From Roseateles subflavus (lineage in GTDB: Bacteria > Pseudomonadota > Gammaproteobacteria > Burkholderiales > Burkholderiaceae_C), in contig NZ_JASVDS010000005.1 in assembly GCF_030285365.1 (NCBI RefSeq), positions 186,001 to 250,000 of the forward strand: a stretch of DNA of 64,000 nucleotides. The letters run 5' to 3'. Each line of letters starts with the position of its first letter. Within the stretch, counting starts at the first letter, position 1. Of the stretch, positions 27,480 to 37,240 are shown in pieces. The position numbers and the translations under genes are program-made. The notes under the pieces were generated by a model that worked only from the letters and a program-made list of their open reading frames with translations, did not search any database and had not been told where the DNA came from.

Positions 27480-28260
27480 AGCGGGCGGCCGGATCCTGGC
27501 GGTAGAAGCTGGCAAAGAGCGCGTAGAGGGCCGGGTCGCTCTGCTGCAGCAGCTGCGGCTCGACGAAGAAGGCCTCCGTGGCCACGGCAAAGAACTCCTC
27601 GACGGATTCCGCGCCGTAGGGGTCGATGACCGTCTCGATGCCGGCATCGACCTGCTCGCAGAACCGTTCCCAGGCCGGGTCGATCACCGCGATCCAGGCC
27701 TCGGTCGCGGCGGCCGAGGGCAGCGGGGGAATGCCGTCGGGCGCCCCGTTGGCCATGTCCAGCACATGGGCGAACTCATGGATCACCACGTTGTAGACCG
27801 GCCCGGCGCCCAGGGCCGGATCGGGCTGAAGCTCGCTCCAGGCCAGCATCAGGGGGCCGCCCTCCATGGCCTCGCCGGCCAGCTCTTCCTCGTAGTGATG
27901 CACGACGCCATCCTCGTCCATCACCTCGCGAGGCGCGACGACCTCCGACTCGTGCATCACGATGCCCACGAAGCCGTCGTAGGCCGCCAGCCCAAGCGCC
28001 AGCACTGGCAGGCAGGCCTGGGCAGCCACGGCCACGGCGACCTCGTCCGTGACCTCGAAGCCGCCGGCGCCGTGGAATTCCTTGCGGGCCAGGAACAACG
28101 AACACAGGCGCCGAAGCGACGCGAGATCCGCCTCGCTGCGGCGGCCGATGAAGGGATAGCGGGCCAGCGTCAGCGCCCACAAGGCGTCGGGTATGGCATG
28201 GCGTGCCAGCTGTCGCTGCTCGCGCCGCGCCTGCCAGGACTGCAGGAGCCGCGTCAGCAT
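27478..28260 (-). CDS. mtfA: MtfA-family zinc metallopeptidase
   Basis: A 260-residue cytoplasmic M90-family protein. The zinc-binding HEFAH is at residues 161-165 in VVIHEFAHVLDMANGAPDG. PYGAESVEEFFAVATEAFF supplies the third ligand and is typical of MtfA. E. coli MtfA binds the glucose regulator Mlc and has aminopeptidase activity; that role is not shown here. Its start overlaps lpxH by 7 bp, making it the last gene of the ppiA-ppiB-lpxH-mtfA run. A 12-bp repeat array begins at its stop codon. Confidence 0.9.
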   Translation of the reverse strand: MLTRLLQSWQARREQRQLARHAIPDALWALTLARYPFIGRRSEADLASLRRLCSLFLARKEFHGAGGFEVTDEVAVAVAAQACLPVLALGLAAYDGFVGIVMHESEVVAPREVMDEDGVVHHYEEELAGEAMEGGPLMLAWSELQPDPALGAGPVYNVVIHEFAHVLDMANGAPDGIPPLPSAAATEAWIAVIDPAWERFCEQVDAGIETVIDPYGAESVEEFFAVATEAFFVEPQLLQQSDPALYALFASFYRQDPAAR

Positions 28261-29171
28261 GGTGGTTGGGTGGGGGTGTCGGGACCGTCGGCGTCGGTCG
28301 TCGGGGCGGACGCTGGCAGGGCCGTTGGCGTGGCGGCGGCCTGCAGCCCAGCGATGAACGGGCCTTCTGCCTCGGGCAGCGACAGCCGCAGCAAGCCCTG
28401 GGTGCTCAGCCGCAGGACGTCAGCGCGCAAGGGCGGGTGGTCGAGATCCCAGTCGCTGAGCACGTCCCGGTGCCGCCCGTCGCCGAGCACGTGCCGGGCG
28501 GGGCGATGGGTGTGGCCATGGATCAGCCGCTCGCAGGACCGCGCCTGCAAGGCCTGGCGCACGGCGTCCGCGTCGAGGTCCGCCCACAGCTCGGGGCGAT
28601 CGGCGACCCCCGCTTTTTGCGCCATGCTGCGCTCTCGCAGGCCCCGGGCGATGCGCCGACGCGCATCCAGCGCTTGCGCCAGGAAGGTCTGCTGCCAGGT
28701 GGCGGCGCGCACCTGGGCGCGGAAGGCCTGGTAGTCCCGGTCCTCCAGGCACCAGGCATCGCCATGGCTCAGCAGGAGGCGCCGCCCGAAGGCCTGCAGC
28801 ACGCAGGGGTCGGCCAGTCGGGTCAGGCCGGCGTCCTGCGCGGCAGCGCTGCCGAACAGGAAATCGCGGTTGCCCGCCATGAAGAAGAGAGGTGTCCGCG
28901 TGCTGGCCTGCCGCAGCAGGGCGAGCAGTGCGGCTTCCTCGGGCTGGTGTCGGGCGTCGTCGCCGATCCAGACCTCGAAGATGTCCCCCAGCAGGAAGAC
29001 GGCGTCGGCCGCCGTGTGGCTCAGGTAGTGAGCCAGGGCCGCGCGAGTGCAGGGGGTGTGCTCGGACAGGTGCAGGTCCGAGATGAAGTCGATCGCCCGC
29101 CAGTGAGGCGGGGCGATCCACTCGCCTGGCAGTTCATCCAGGCAGGGCAGGGGCTCAGCCCTGGACTTCAA
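28254..29171 (-). CDS. lpxH: UDP-2,3-diacylglucosamine diphosphatase
   Basis: Cleaves UDP-2,3-diacylglucosamine to lipid X plus UMP in lipid A synthesis. The 305-residue calcineurin-like phosphoesterase has the metal motifs [43 protein letters not shown] and IHGHTHRP in order. A C-terminal extension of some 40 residues (Ala/Thr/Pro-rich) exceeds the usual length of about 240-260. Its start lies within the end of ppiB (17-bp overlap). Confidence 0.93.
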   Translation of the reverse strand: MKSRAEPLPCLDELPGEWIAPPHWRAIDFISDLHLSEHTPCTRAALAHYLSHTAADAVFLLGDIFEVWIGDDARHQPEEAALLALLRQASTRTPLFFMAGNRDFLFGSAAAQDAGLTRLADPCVLQAFGRRLLLSHGDAWCLEDRDYQAFRAQVRAATWQQTFLAQALDARRRIARGLRERSMAQKAGVADRPELWADLDADAVRQALQARSCERLIHGHTHRPARHVLGDGRHRDVLSDWDLDHPPLRADVLRLSTQGLLRLSLPEAEGPFIAGLQAAATPTALPASAPTTDADGPDTPTQPPC

Positions 29172-29673
29172 CAGCCTTCTCGATCACGACAGCCTCGACA
29201 GGCACGTCGCCGTGGCCGTTCTTGTTGCCGGTGCGGACCTTCTCGATCTCGCCCACGACGTCGGCGCCGGCCACGACCTTGCCGAACACGGCATAGCCCC
29301 AGCCCGAGGGCGACTCGGACTTGAAGTCCAGGAAGTCGTTGTTGATGGCGTTGATGAAGAACTGGGCCGAGGCCGAGTGCGGCGCGTTGGTACGGGCCAT
29401 CGCGATCGTGTACTGGGCGTTCTTCAGGCCGTTGTTGGCCTCGTTCTGGATCGGGGCGTCGGTGGGCTTCTGGCTCATGTCGGCCGTGAAGCCGCCGCCC
29501 TGGATCATGAAGCGCTTGATCACGCGGTGGAAGATCGTGCCGTCGTAGTGGCCCTTGTTCACGTAGCTCAGGAAGTTGGCCACGGTGATGGGCGCCTTGG
29601 CGTCATCGAGCTCCAGCTTGATGACCTTGGCGGCGCCGTTCAGGTTGATGGTCAGTTCGACGAATTTGCTCAT
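29155..29673 (-). CDS. ppiB: Cytoplasmic peptidyl-prolyl cis-trans isomerase (cyclophilin)
   Basis: A 172-residue cyclophilin without signal peptide, starting [20 protein letters not shown]. It has the active-site segments [29 protein letters not shown] and [10 protein letters not shown]. It accelerates proline isomerisation in cytoplasmic proteins. Its ATG overlaps the ppiA stop by 4 bp, so the two cyclophilins are translated as a pair. Confidence 0.95.
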   Translation of the reverse strand: MSKFVELTINLNGAAKVIKLELDDAKAPITVANFLSYVNKGHYDGTIFHRVIKRFMIQGGGFTADMSQKPTDAPIQNEANNGLKNAQYTIAMARTNAPHSASAQFFINAINNDFLDFKSESPSGWGYAVFGKVVAGADVVGEIEKVRTGNKNGHGDVPVEAVVIEKAVEVQG

Positions 29674-30254
29674 GGCTTGCACTCCAGGGTGGCCTTGTTG
29701 ATGAAGATGGGGGTGGCCGGCAGGTGCTGGAAGGCGCCCTTGGCCTCCACCGGCGTGGCGCGGATCTTGTCGACGACGTCCATGCCGGCGACGACCTGGC
29801 CGAAGACGGCATAGCCGCGGCCGGTGTTCGAGTTCTCGGCATCCAGGCCGGTGTTGTCAGCCACGTTGATGAAGAACTGCGAGGTGGCGGAGTCAGGGAA
29901 GGCGGTGCGGGCCATCGAGATGGTGCCGCGCAGGTTCTTCAGGTCCGACTTGTCTTCCAGCGGGATCGGCGCACGGGTGGGCTTTTGCACGAGCTTGTCG
30001 GTGAAGCCGCCAGTCTGGATCATGAAGCCGTCGATCACGCGGTGGAAGATCACCCCGTTGTAGTGGCCGGCCTTCACGTACTGGACGAAGTTGGCCACGG
30101 TCTTCGGGGCCTTCTCGGCGTTCAGCTCGACGCAGATGTCGCCCACGGTGGTGGAGAGCTTGACCTGCTGGGCCTGGACGCTGAGCGCCAGGGGCAGCAG
30201 GGCGGCGGCCAGCAGGCCGCGGAGGCAGGTGAGAGGCGGCAGGTGGTGGGCCAT
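29670..30254 (-). CDS. ppiA: Periplasmic peptidyl-prolyl cis-trans isomerase (cyclophilin)
   Basis: A 194-residue cyclophilin with a signal peptide of about 30 residues (a hydrophobic run [18 protein letters not shown], cleavage likely after VQA). The active-site segments are [15 protein letters not shown] and [12 protein letters not shown]. It folds proteins in the periplasm. I chose the ATG at 30254 since the signal peptide then has normal length and AAGGGAG precedes it. First gene of the run leading to lpxH and mtfA. Confidence 0.93.
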   Translation of the reverse strand: MAHHLPPLTCLRGLLAAALLPLALSVQAQQVKLSTTVGDICVELNAEKAPKTVANFVQYVKAGHYNGVIFHRVIDGFMIQTGGFTDKLVQKPTRAPIPLEDKSDLKNLRGTISMARTAFPDSATSQFFINVADNTGLDAENSNTGRGYAVFGQVVAGMDVVDKIRATPVEAKGAFQHLPATPIFINKATLECKP

Positions 30255-30360
30255 GTGGCGTGGACTCCCTTGGCAAATGGTTCTGGAGGGATGCCCGTCG
30301 TGCCGGGCGCATCTCACCGGGGCGAGCGCGCGGCGGCCGGGGCGGCTGCCGCATTCTCGC

Positions 30361-30912
30361 TCAGCGGGCCGGGCCGTTCAGGTGGCGCAGCAGTTCCTGC
30401 GTGCGGCGCAGCTTCAGGCCGGCGTTGACCGAGCTCTGGGGGCCGGGTCGGGCGGCGATGCCATAGGCGCGGGCGGCCATCTGCAGCAGCACGTCGCCCA
30501 GGTTCTCCTGGGCCTGGACGTGGTCGGGCTGCAGGGCCACGGCGCGCTGCAGCGCGTCCTGGGCGGCGTCCAGCTCGCCACGGCCGGCGAGGATCACGGC
30601 GAGGTTGTTGAAGGGGTCCGCCAGGTCCGGGAAGTCCTCGGTCAGGTGGCGCAGCAGCGTCTCGGCCTGGGCCGTCTCACCGGATTCCATGCGCATCAGC
30701 GCCAGGGCGAAGCGCACGCGGGCGTTGTTGGGGTCCTCGCCCAGCGCCTGCTCCAGCGTCTTCTTGGCGTCGGCCTGGTGGCCCTGCAGCCACTGCTGCT
30801 GGGCCTTCTCCAGCTCACCCGCCGCCAGGACGGGCCCGGCGAAGCTCAGGCTGGCGGCCATCAGCAGGGCGGGGAGGGCGGACATGGCGAAACCGGGGAG
30901 GCGGAGCTTCAT
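30361..30912 (-). CDS. Exported tetratricopeptide-repeat protein
   Basis: A 183-residue protein with a signal peptide (MKLRLPGFAMSALPALLMAA, cleavage near VLAAG). About three TPR units lie between residues 33 and 140, for example ARVRFALALMRMESGETAQA and DPFNNLAVILAGRGELDAAQ. TPRs bind partner proteins; the partner is unknown. The gene ends 106 bp before ppiA on the same strand and diverges from cysS. Confidence 0.83.
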   Translation of the reverse strand: MKLRLPGFAMSALPALLMAASLSFAGPVLAAGELEKAQQQWLQGHQADAKKTLEQALGEDPNNARVRFALALMRMESGETAQAETLLRHLTEDFPDLADPFNNLAVILAGRGELDAAQDALQRAVALQPDHVQAQENLGDVLLQMAARAYGIAARPGPQSSVNAGLKLRRTQELLRHLNGPAR

Positions 30913-31040
30913 GGGCAGGTGGACAGGTGGGCAGGGCCGCGAAGGCCCAATCGGTATACTGGATGATTCTATAAGCTGGCTCCCTCCGGCACCGCGCCTT
31001 GGCGGCGATGCCCTTGCCCGGCGTCACGCTTTCGTTCCGG

Positions 31041-31081
31041 TTCGCCCTGAGTTCGCCCTGCGAGCCCCTACTTTCGCCCTG
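31041..31081 (+). repeat. Three TTCGCCCTG direct repeats in the cysS leader
   Basis: TTCGCCCTG occurs at 31041-31049, 31052-31060 and 31073-31081, offset by 11 and 21 bp, i.e. about one and two helical turns. The last copy ends 7 bp before the cysS ATG. Confidence 0.55.
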
Positions 31082-31088
31082 CGAGTCC

Positions 31089-32462
31089 ATGTCCCTGCGC
31101 ATCTACAACACCCTGACCCGCGCGGTCGAGCCCTTCGCCCCCATCGAGCCTGGCCATGTGCGCATGTACGTCTGCGGCATGACCATCTACGACCTGTGTC
31201 ACGTGGGGCATGCCCGCATGATGATGGCGTTCGATGTGGTCCAGCGCTGGCTCAAGGCCTCGGGCTACCGGGTGACCTATGTCCGCAACATCACGGACAT
31301 CGAGGACAAGATCATCAAGCGGGCCCTGGAGCGCGGCATCAGCATCCGTCAGCTGACGGACGAGATGATCGACGCCATGCACCGCGACATCGGTGCCCTG
31401 GGCGTCGAGCGCCCGACGCACGAGCCGCGCGCCACGGAGTACGTCGGCCAGATGCTGGACATGATCGGCCTGCTCGAGGAGAAGGGCCTGGCCTATCAGG
31501 CGAGCAACGGGGATGTGAACTACGCCGTGCGCAAGTTCCCGGGCTATGGCAAGCTCTCCCGTCGCAACCTCGACGATCTGCGCGCCGGCGAGCGCGTGGC
31601 CGTGGATGAGGGCAAGCATGACCCGCTCGATTTCGTGCTCTGGAAGGCCGCCAAGGCCGACGAGCCGGCGGACGCCAAGTACGACGGCCGCTACGGCCCG
31701 GGCCGTCCCGGCTGGCACATCGAGTGCTCGGCCATGAGTTGCGCCGTGCTGGGCGAGACCTTCGACATCCACGGCGGCGGCCTGGACCTGCAGTTCCCGC
31801 ACCATGAGAACGAGATCGCCCAGAGCGAGGGGGCCCTCGGCAAGCCCTTCGTGCGCACCTGGATGCACAACGGCTTCCTGAACGTCGACAACGAGAAGAT
31901 GTCCAAGTCCCTGGGCAACTTCTTCACCATCCAGGACGTGCTCAAGAGCTACGACGGCGAGACGGTGCGCTTCTTCATGCTGCGTACCCACTACCGCAGC
32001 CCGATCAACTACAGCGATGCCGCCCTGGAGGATGCCCGCCAGGCGCTGCGCCGCCTGTACACGGCGCTGGACGGCGTCGAGGCGGCTGACGTCACGATCG
32101 ACTGGACCCATCCGGTGGCCGCCGCCTTCCGTGCGGCCATGGACGAGGACTTCAACGCCCCGGCGGCGCTGGCGGTGCTCTTCGACCTGGCGTCCAGCGT
32201 CAACCGCAGCCGCTCGCCCGAGGAGGCCGGCCTGCTGAAGGCGCTGGCCGCCACGCTGGGCCTGCTGCAGCAGTCGCCCCGCGCCTACCTGCAGGCTGGC
32301 AGCACGCTGGACGAGGCCGCCATCCAGGCCCAGATCGAGGCCCGTGCCGCCGCGAAGGCCGCCCGGGACTTCGCCGAGGCCGACCGCATTCGCAAGGCGC
32401 TGCTGGACGCCGGCATCGTGCTGCAGGACTCGCCCGCCGGCACGACCTGGATGAAGGCCTGA
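31089..32462 (+). CDS. cysS: Cysteinyl-tRNA synthetase
   Basis: Charges tRNA-Cys. The 457-residue class I synthetase begins [20 protein letters not shown]. The zinc cysteine is in [13 protein letters not shown]-like motif HVGHARMM, the [10 protein letters not shown] zinc ligands and the KMSKS loop ([10 protein letters not shown]) follow. The start at 31089 fits the family; a longer start would only translate the repeat-containing leader. The glycosylase gene begins within its stop codon. Confidence 0.97.
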   Translation: MSLRIYNTLTRAVEPFAPIEPGHVRMYVCGMTIYDLCHVGHARMMMAFDVVQRWLKASGYRVTYVRNITDIEDKIIKRALERGISIRQLTDEMIDAMHRDIGALGVERPTHEPRATEYVGQMLDMIGLLEEKGLAYQASNGDVNYAVRKFPGYGKLSRRNLDDLRAGERVAVDEGKHDPLDFVLWKAAKADEPADAKYDGRYGPGRPGWHIECSAMSCAVLGETFDIHGGGLDLQFPHHENEIAQSEGALGKPFVRTWMHNGFLNVDNEKMSKSLGNFFTIQDVLKSYDGETVRFFMLRTHYRSPINYSDAALEDARQALRRLYTALDGVEAADVTIDWTHPVAAAFRAAMDEDFNAPAALAVLFDLASSVNRSRSPEEAGLLKALAATLGLLQQSPRAYLQAGSTLDEAAIQAQIEARAAAKAARDFAEADRIRKALLDAGIVLQDSPAGTTWMKA

Positions 32463-33115
32463 TGGGGCGCTCGGCAGCGGCCGGGGTCACCCCGGAGTAT
32501 TGGGATGAGGCCTGCAGGCACCTGGTCAAGCGCGACCGGGTGATGAAGAAGCTCATCCCCCAGTTCGGTGAGGCCCGCCTGCAGAGCAAGGCGGACGCCT
32601 TCACCACGCTGGCCCGCTCCATCGTGGGGCAGCAGATCTCCGTGAAGTCCGCGCAGTCCGTCTGGGACAAGTTCCTGGCGCTGGTGGGGGGGGCCGTGCA
32701 CCGCATCCAGCCCACCGCGGTGCTGGCCCTGGACATCGCGGCGCTGCGGGCCGCCGGGCTGTCCGTGCGCAAGGTGGAATACCTGCGCGACCTGGCCGAG
32801 CACTTCGAGGCCGGCCGCGTACATGTGCGCCAATGGACGCAGATGGACGACGAAGCCATCATCGAGGAGCTGGTTGCCATCCGCGGCATCGGTCGCTGGA
32901 CGGCCGAGATGTTCCTCATCTTTCACCTGATGCGCCCCAATGTGATGCCGCTGGACGACGTCGGGCTGCTCAAGGGCATCAGCGAAAACTACTTCTCCGG
33001 CGAACCCGTCTCGCGGGCCGAAGCGCGGGAAGTGGGGGAGGCCTGGGCCCCCTACCGCTCGGTAGCCACATGGTACATTTGGCGAAGTCTCGATCCGCTA
33101 CCGGTGGAGTACTAG
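32462..33115 (+). CDS. DNA-3-methyladenine glycosylase II (AlkA-like, HhH-GPD)
   Basis: Removes alkylated purines from DNA. The 217-residue protein has the HhH-GPD core with SIVGQQISVKSAQSVWDKF, the hairpin VAIRGIGRWTAEMFLIFHL and the catalytic aspartate of MPLDDVGLLKG (probably Asp166). There is no Cys4 iron-sulfur loop, so it is not an EndoIII type. It is shorter than E. coli AlkA, lacking its N-terminal domain. Its ATG overlaps the cysS TGA by one base. Confidence 0.9.
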   Translation: MGRSAAAGVTPEYWDEACRHLVKRDRVMKKLIPQFGEARLQSKADAFTTLARSIVGQQISVKSAQSVWDKFLALVGGAVHRIQPTAVLALDIAALRAAGLSVRKVEYLRDLAEHFEAGRVHVRQWTQMDDEAIIEELVAIRGIGRWTAEMFLIFHLMRPNVMPLDDVGLLKGISENYFSGEPVSRAEAREVGEAWAPYRSVATWYIWRSLDPLPVEY

Positions 33116-33224
33116 CCCATTCCGTCTCGGCTGCACCAGCCCCCACGAAGGGTGAATCCGCCGACCCGGTTCCGCCGCCGGCCCTCGGGCCCCCGCGGCG
33201 GGCGCTTTGAAATCAGGACGACTG

Positions 33225-34196
33225 ATGAGCAAGAAACATTTCCTCGAATTCGAGCAGCCCATTGCCGAGCTCGAAACCAAGATCGAAGAGCTGCGCTACG
33301 TGCAGAGCGAGTCCGCCGTCGACATCTCCGAGGAGATCGACCGCCTCTCCAAGAAGAGCCAGCAGCTCACCAAGGACATCTACTCCAGCGTGGCCCCGTG
33401 GCAGACCTACCAGGTCGCCCGCCACCCGCAGCGTCCGCAAACGCTGGACTACTGCAAGGACGTCTTCACCGAGTTCCAGGAACTCCACGGTGACCGCCAC
33501 TTCGCCGACGACGCCGCCATCGTGGGCGGCATCGCCCGGTTCAACGGCCAGCCTTGCGTGGTCGTGGGCCACCAGCGTGGTGCCGATGCCAAGGAGCGCA
33601 CGCTGCGCAACTTCGGCATGCCGCGTCCCGAGGGCTACCGCAAGGCCCTGCGCCTGATGAAGCTGGCCGAGAAGTTCGGCCTGCCGGTCTTCACCTTCAT
33701 CGACACCATGGGGGCCTATCCCGGCATCGGTGCGGAGGAGCGCGGCCAGTCCGAGGCCATCGGCCGCAACATCTTCGAGATGGCGCAGCTGGAAGTGCCT
33801 ATCATCGCGACCGTGATCGGTGAAGGCGGCTCCGGCGGGGCGCTGGCCATCGGCGTGGCGGACCAGGTGCTGATGCTGCAGTTCTCGGCCTACTCGGTGA
33901 TCTCGCCGGAAGGCTGTGCTTCCATCCTGTGGAAGACCTCCGAGCGTGCGCCCGACGCTGCCGAGGCGCTGGGCATCACCGCCCACCGCCTGAAGGCCCT
34001 GGGCCTGATCGACAAGATCGTGAATGAGCCGGTCGGTGGTGCTCACCGCGACGCCAAGCAGATGTGCTCCAACCTGAAGCGCGCGCTCTCGGATGCCCTG
34101 CGCCAGGTGTCGGACCTCAAGCCCAAGGAGCTGCTGGACCGCCGCTACGAGCGCCTGCAGGCCTATGGCCGATTCGGCGACACCAAGAATCGCTGA
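33225..34196 (+). CDS. accA: Acetyl-CoA carboxylase carboxyltransferase subunit alpha
   Basis: With AccD, transfers the carboxyl group from biotin to acetyl-CoA to make malonyl-CoA. The 323-residue protein starts [20 protein letters not shown] with the N-terminal helical arm. [34 protein letters not shown] and [20 protein letters not shown] form the crotonase-like core. CAGGA precedes the ATG at 33225. tilS begins inside its last 32 bp. Confidence 0.97.
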   Translation: MSKKHFLEFEQPIAELETKIEELRYVQSESAVDISEEIDRLSKKSQQLTKDIYSSVAPWQTYQVARHPQRPQTLDYCKDVFTEFQELHGDRHFADDAAIVGGIARFNGQPCVVVGHQRGADAKERTLRNFGMPRPEGYRKALRLMKLAEKFGLPVFTFIDTMGAYPGIGAEERGQSEAIGRNIFEMAQLEVPIIATVIGEGGSGGALAIGVADQVLMLQFSAYSVISPEGCASILWKTSERAPDAAEALGITAHRLKALGLIDKIVNEPVGGAHRDAKQMCSNLKRALSDALRQVSDLKPKELLDRRYERLQAYGRFGDTKNR

Positions 34197-35574
34197 GCCT
34201 GACTCCGGCGCCTCCGGCGCCTGCGTGGCCGTCGCCTGGAGCGGCGGCCGCGACTCCACCGCCCTCATGCATGCCACGGCCCGCTGCGCGCAGGCCCTGG
34301 CCCATGAGGGTTTTGCTTTGCGGGTGCTGGGGCTGCATGTCCATCACGGCTTGAGCCCCCACGCGGACGCCTGGCTGGCCCATCTGCAACGGCAGGTCGA
34401 GACCTGGCGCGGGCAGGGGCTGCCCGTGACGCTGCAGTGGCACCGGCTCGACGGCGTGCCCGCGGCGGGCGAGAGCATCGAGGCCTGGGCCCGCAGCGGC
34501 CGGCATGCGGCGCTGCAGGCCATGGCCCGTGCGGCGGGCGCTTCGCTGCTGATGCTGGCGCATCACCGGCGGGACCAGGCGGAGACCTGGCTGTTGCAGG
34601 CCCTGCGCGGGGCCGGTCTGGCTGGGCTGGCCGCCATGCCGCGGCAGCAGGCGCGCGGGGGCCTGGTCTGGGCGCGCCCCTGGCTGGAGCAGCCGCGCGC
34701 GCGCATCGAGCATTACGTCCAGGCGCGAGGCCTGGTCCACATCGAGGACGAGAGCAACGCCGACCCGCGCTTCGCCCGCAACCGGCTGCGGCTTCAGGGG
34801 TGGCCCGCCTTGCAGGCGGCGTTTCCGGGCGCCGAGGCCGCGCTGGCGCAGTCCGCGCGCTGGGCGCAGGAGGCCGGCGAGCTGCTGGCAGAACTGGCGC
34901 AGGACGACGCGCAGCGCTGGCTCGAGCCGGCGCCTGGTGCCTTGCCGGCCCTGCGGCTGGCGGCCTTTGAGGCCCTGTCCCGCCCGCGCCTGAGCAATCT
35001 GCTGCGGCACTGGCTGCAGCGGTCGCTGCCTCAGTCCGCTCCCGCCAGCCTGGTGACCCGCCTGCTGGACGAGGCCGCCGCGGCGCCCGCCGGCGCCTCC
35101 TGGCCGGCGGGCCGGCGGGTGGTCCAGAAGCATCAGGGCCAGTTGCTGGTGCTGCCCGTGCCGGCCGTGGCACCGGCGCAGGCCTGTCGCATGGACCTCA
35201 GCACGCCCGGCCTCCACGCCTGCCCGGCCTTCGCCGGTTGCTGGCACGTCGCGCTCGTGGAAGGGGTCGCTGAGCCTTCGTCGGAATGGGTGGGCTCATC
35301 GCTATTGCGCAATGTGATCTTGCGTCCACGCGAAGGCAGCGAGCAATTCCAGCGCGCGCCGGGCACGCCGCCGCGGGCCTTGAAGAAGGCCTGGCAGGCC
35401 GCGGGCGTGCCCGCGCTGGGGCGGGGGGGGCCGCTGGTTTATGCCGATTTCCCTGGGGAAACGGGCGCCCCGCCGCGTCTGCTGTGGGTGCCGGCCCTGG
35501 GCCTGGATGCGCGTTGCCGGGGGCAGGGGGAGGGACCGCGCCTGCGCCTGAGGTGGCTGCCGGACGCTCGCTGA
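34165..35574 (+). CDS. tilS: tRNA(Ile)-lysidine synthetase
   Basis: Converts C34 of tRNA-Ile(CAU) to lysidine so that AUA is read as isoleucine. The 469-residue protein has the PP-loop SGGRDS at 26-31, [11 protein letters not shown] and [18 protein letters not shown]. Substrate-binding and C-terminal TilS domains follow ([20 protein letters not shown] near 405). The ATG at 34165 overlaps accA by 32 bp and has GCAGG upstream. A later start would cut close to the PP-loop. Confidence 0.92.
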   Translation: MADSATPRIAEPDSGASGACVAVAWSGGRDSTALMHATARCAQALAHEGFALRVLGLHVHHGLSPHADAWLAHLQRQVETWRGQGLPVTLQWHRLDGVPAAGESIEAWARSGRHAALQAMARAAGASLLMLAHHRRDQAETWLLQALRGAGLAGLAAMPRQQARGGLVWARPWLEQPRARIEHYVQARGLVHIEDESNADPRFARNRLRLQGWPALQAAFPGAEAALAQSARWAQEAGELLAELAQDDAQRWLEPAPGALPALRLAAFEALSRPRLSNLLRHWLQRSLPQSAPASLVTRLLDEAAAAPAGASWPAGRRVVQKHQGQLLVLPVPAVAPAQACRMDLSTPGLHACPAFAGCWHVALVEGVAEPSSEWVGSSLLRNVILRPREGSEQFQRAPGTPPRALKKAWQAAGVPALGRGGPLVYADFPGETGAPPRLLWVPALGLDARCRGQGEGPRLRLRWLPDAR

Positions 35575-35635
35575 CGCGGGGCTGATGCCCTCGCCGCCGC
35601 GCTGGCAGGGCTTCGTGCTTCGCCAAGCCCAACCT

Positions 35636-35641
35636 TAGAAT
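35636..35641 (+). promoter_or_regulatory. Possible -10 element of lysC
   Basis: TAGAAT in the context TAGAATCGG, 58 bp before the lysC start; a weak -35-like TTCGTG lies about 18 bp upstream. Confidence 0.4.
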
Positions 35642-35698
35642 CGGCCCCAGCGACCGCGGCGCAAGAAACCCCCTCCAACTCCGCGCATCTTCACAACC

Positions 35699-36967
35699 AT
35701 GGCATTGATCGTTCACAAGTACGGCGGCACCTCGATGGGCTCGACCGACCGTATCCGCAACGTGGCCAAGCGCGTCGCCAAGTGGGCGCGTGCGGGCCAT
35801 CAGATGGTGGTGGTGCCCTCGGCCATGAGCGGCGAGACCAACCGTCTGCTGGGCCTCGCCAAGGAGCTCTCGCCCGCCAGCAGCAGCCCCGCGCTGATGC
35901 GCGAGCTGGACATGATCGCCGCCACCGGCGAGCAGGTCTCGGTGGGTCTCCTGGCCATCGCGCTGCAGGCCGAAGGGCTGGAGTCCGTCAGCTACACCGG
36001 CTGGCAGGTGCCCGTGGCGACCGACTCGTCCTACACCAAGGCCCGCATCGAGAGCATCGACGACAAGCGCGTCCGTGCCGACCTGGCCGCCGGCAAGGTG
36101 GTGGTCATCACCGGCTTCCAGGGCATCGACGAGCACAACAACATCACCACGCTGGGCCGTGGCGGCTCCGACACCTCGGCCGTGGCCATTGCCGCCGCCA
36201 TGAAGGCGGACGAGTGCCTGATCTACACCGACGTCGACGGCGTCTACACGACCGACCCGCGCGTGGTGCCCGAGGCGCGCCGCCTCAAGAGCATCAGTTT
36301 CGAGGAAATGCTCGAGATGGCCTCGCTGGGCTCCAAGGTGCTGCAGATCCGCTCGGTGGAGTTCGCCGGCAAGTACCGCGTGCCGCTGCGCGTGCTGTCC
36401 AGCTTCACGGCCTGGGACATCGACATCAACGAGGAAGCCAAGTCCGGCACCCTGATCACTTTTGAAGAGGACGAAAACATGGAACAAGCCGTCGTGTCGG
36501 GCATCGCCTTCAACCGCGACGAGGCCAAGGTGACGCTGCTGGGCGTGCCTGACAAGCCGGGCATCGCCTTCCAGATCCTCGGCCCCGTGGCAGAGGCCAA
36601 CATCGACATCGACGTCATCATCCAGAACGTCTCGCACGACGGGAAGACCGACTTCAGCTTCACCGTGCACCGCAACGACTACCAGCGCACGCTGGAGCTG
36701 CTGGAGAAGACCGTCGCCCCGGCCACCGGCGCCGCCAAGGTGATGGGTGACCCGCGCATCTGCAAGGTCTCCATCGTGGGCATCGGCATGCGCTCGCACG
36801 TGGGCGTGGCGTCCAAGATGTTCCGCTCCCTCAGCGAGGAAGGCATCAACATCCAGATGATCTCGACCAGCGAGATCAAGACCAGCGTGGTCATCGACGA
36901 GAAGTACATGGAGCTCGCCGTGCGCGCACTGCACCGGGCCTTCGACCTGGACCAGCCGGCCACCTGA
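35699..36967 (+). CDS. lysC: Aspartate kinase
   Basis: Phosphorylates aspartate, the first step to lysine, threonine and methionine. The 422-residue protein has the kinase signature HKYGGTSMG, LGRGGSDTSAVA and TDVDGVYTTDPR. Two C-terminal ACT domains include VTLLGVPDKPGIAFQILGPV. An in-frame ATG at 36479 (residue 261) preceded by GAAGAGG could make a separate ACT-only beta subunit, as in Bacillus and Corynebacterium class II aspartokinases. Confidence 0.96.
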   Translation: MALIVHKYGGTSMGSTDRIRNVAKRVAKWARAGHQMVVVPSAMSGETNRLLGLAKELSPASSSPALMRELDMIAATGEQVSVGLLAIALQAEGLESVSYTGWQVPVATDSSYTKARIESIDDKRVRADLAAGKVVVITGFQGIDEHNNITTLGRGGSDTSAVAIAAAMKADECLIYTDVDGVYTTDPRVVPEARRLKSISFEEMLEMASLGSKVLQIRSVEFAGKYRVPLRVLSSFTAWDIDINEEAKSGTLITFEEDENMEQAVVSGIAFNRDEAKVTLLGVPDKPGIAFQILGPVAEANIDIDVIIQNVSHDGKTDFSFTVHRNDYQRTLELLEKTVAPATGAAKVMGDPRICKVSIVGIGMRSHVGVASKMFRSLSEEGINIQMISTSEIKTSVVIDEKYMELAVRALHRAFDLDQPAT

Positions 36968-37033
36968 TCTGGCCTCTCCCGTGCTTTTCTGAAAAAAGTC
37001 GGGAATTTGTAGCAGGGGCTCAAAAACCGCTGC

Positions 37034-37039
37034 TATACT
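37034..37039 (+). promoter_or_regulatory. -10 element of tRNA-Ser
   Basis: TATACT 13 bp before the first base of the tRNA. The nearest -35-like hexamer is TTGTAG at 37007-37012 with an over-long 21-bp spacer. Confidence 0.5.
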
Positions 37040-37052
37040 GCGAGGCTCTGCT

Positions 37053-37145
37053 GGAGACGTGACCGAGTGGCCGAAGGTGCTCCCCTGCTAAGGGAGTATG
37101 TGGGCAAAACCTGCATCGAGGGTTCGAATCCCTCCGTCTCCGCCA
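37053..37145 (+). tRNA. tRNA-Ser (anticodon GCU)
   Basis: Acceptor stem GGAGACG pairs with CGTCTCC. The anticodon stem-loop CTCCC-CTGCTAA-GGGAG gives GCU, reading AGC/AGU serine codons. A long variable arm and the T-loop GGTTCGAATCC follow, with G as discriminator and an encoded CCA. The 93-nt length fits a class II tRNA. Confidence 0.97.
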
Positions 37146-37157
37146 GACAGTATTGAG

Positions 37158-37191
37158 AAACCCGCCCAAGCGTGCTTGTGGCGGGTTTTTT
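37158..37191 (+). terminator. Rho-independent terminator after tRNA-Ser
   Basis: AAACCCGCC and GGCGGGTTT stem with a 13-nt loop followed by a T run. It ends 50 bp before map. Confidence 0.88.
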
Positions 37192-37240
37192 CATTGTTCC
37201 TTCATTGACCCAGTGCCTGCTGCTGTGGAAGTCTTGTGAC

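Noticed and set aside
26766-27647. Minus-strand frame with ETAH/KTAH repeats downstream of mtfA
   Set aside because: Overlaps the Cro-like and unknown genes on the other strand and the mtfA end; the repeat peptide follows from the DNA repeat.
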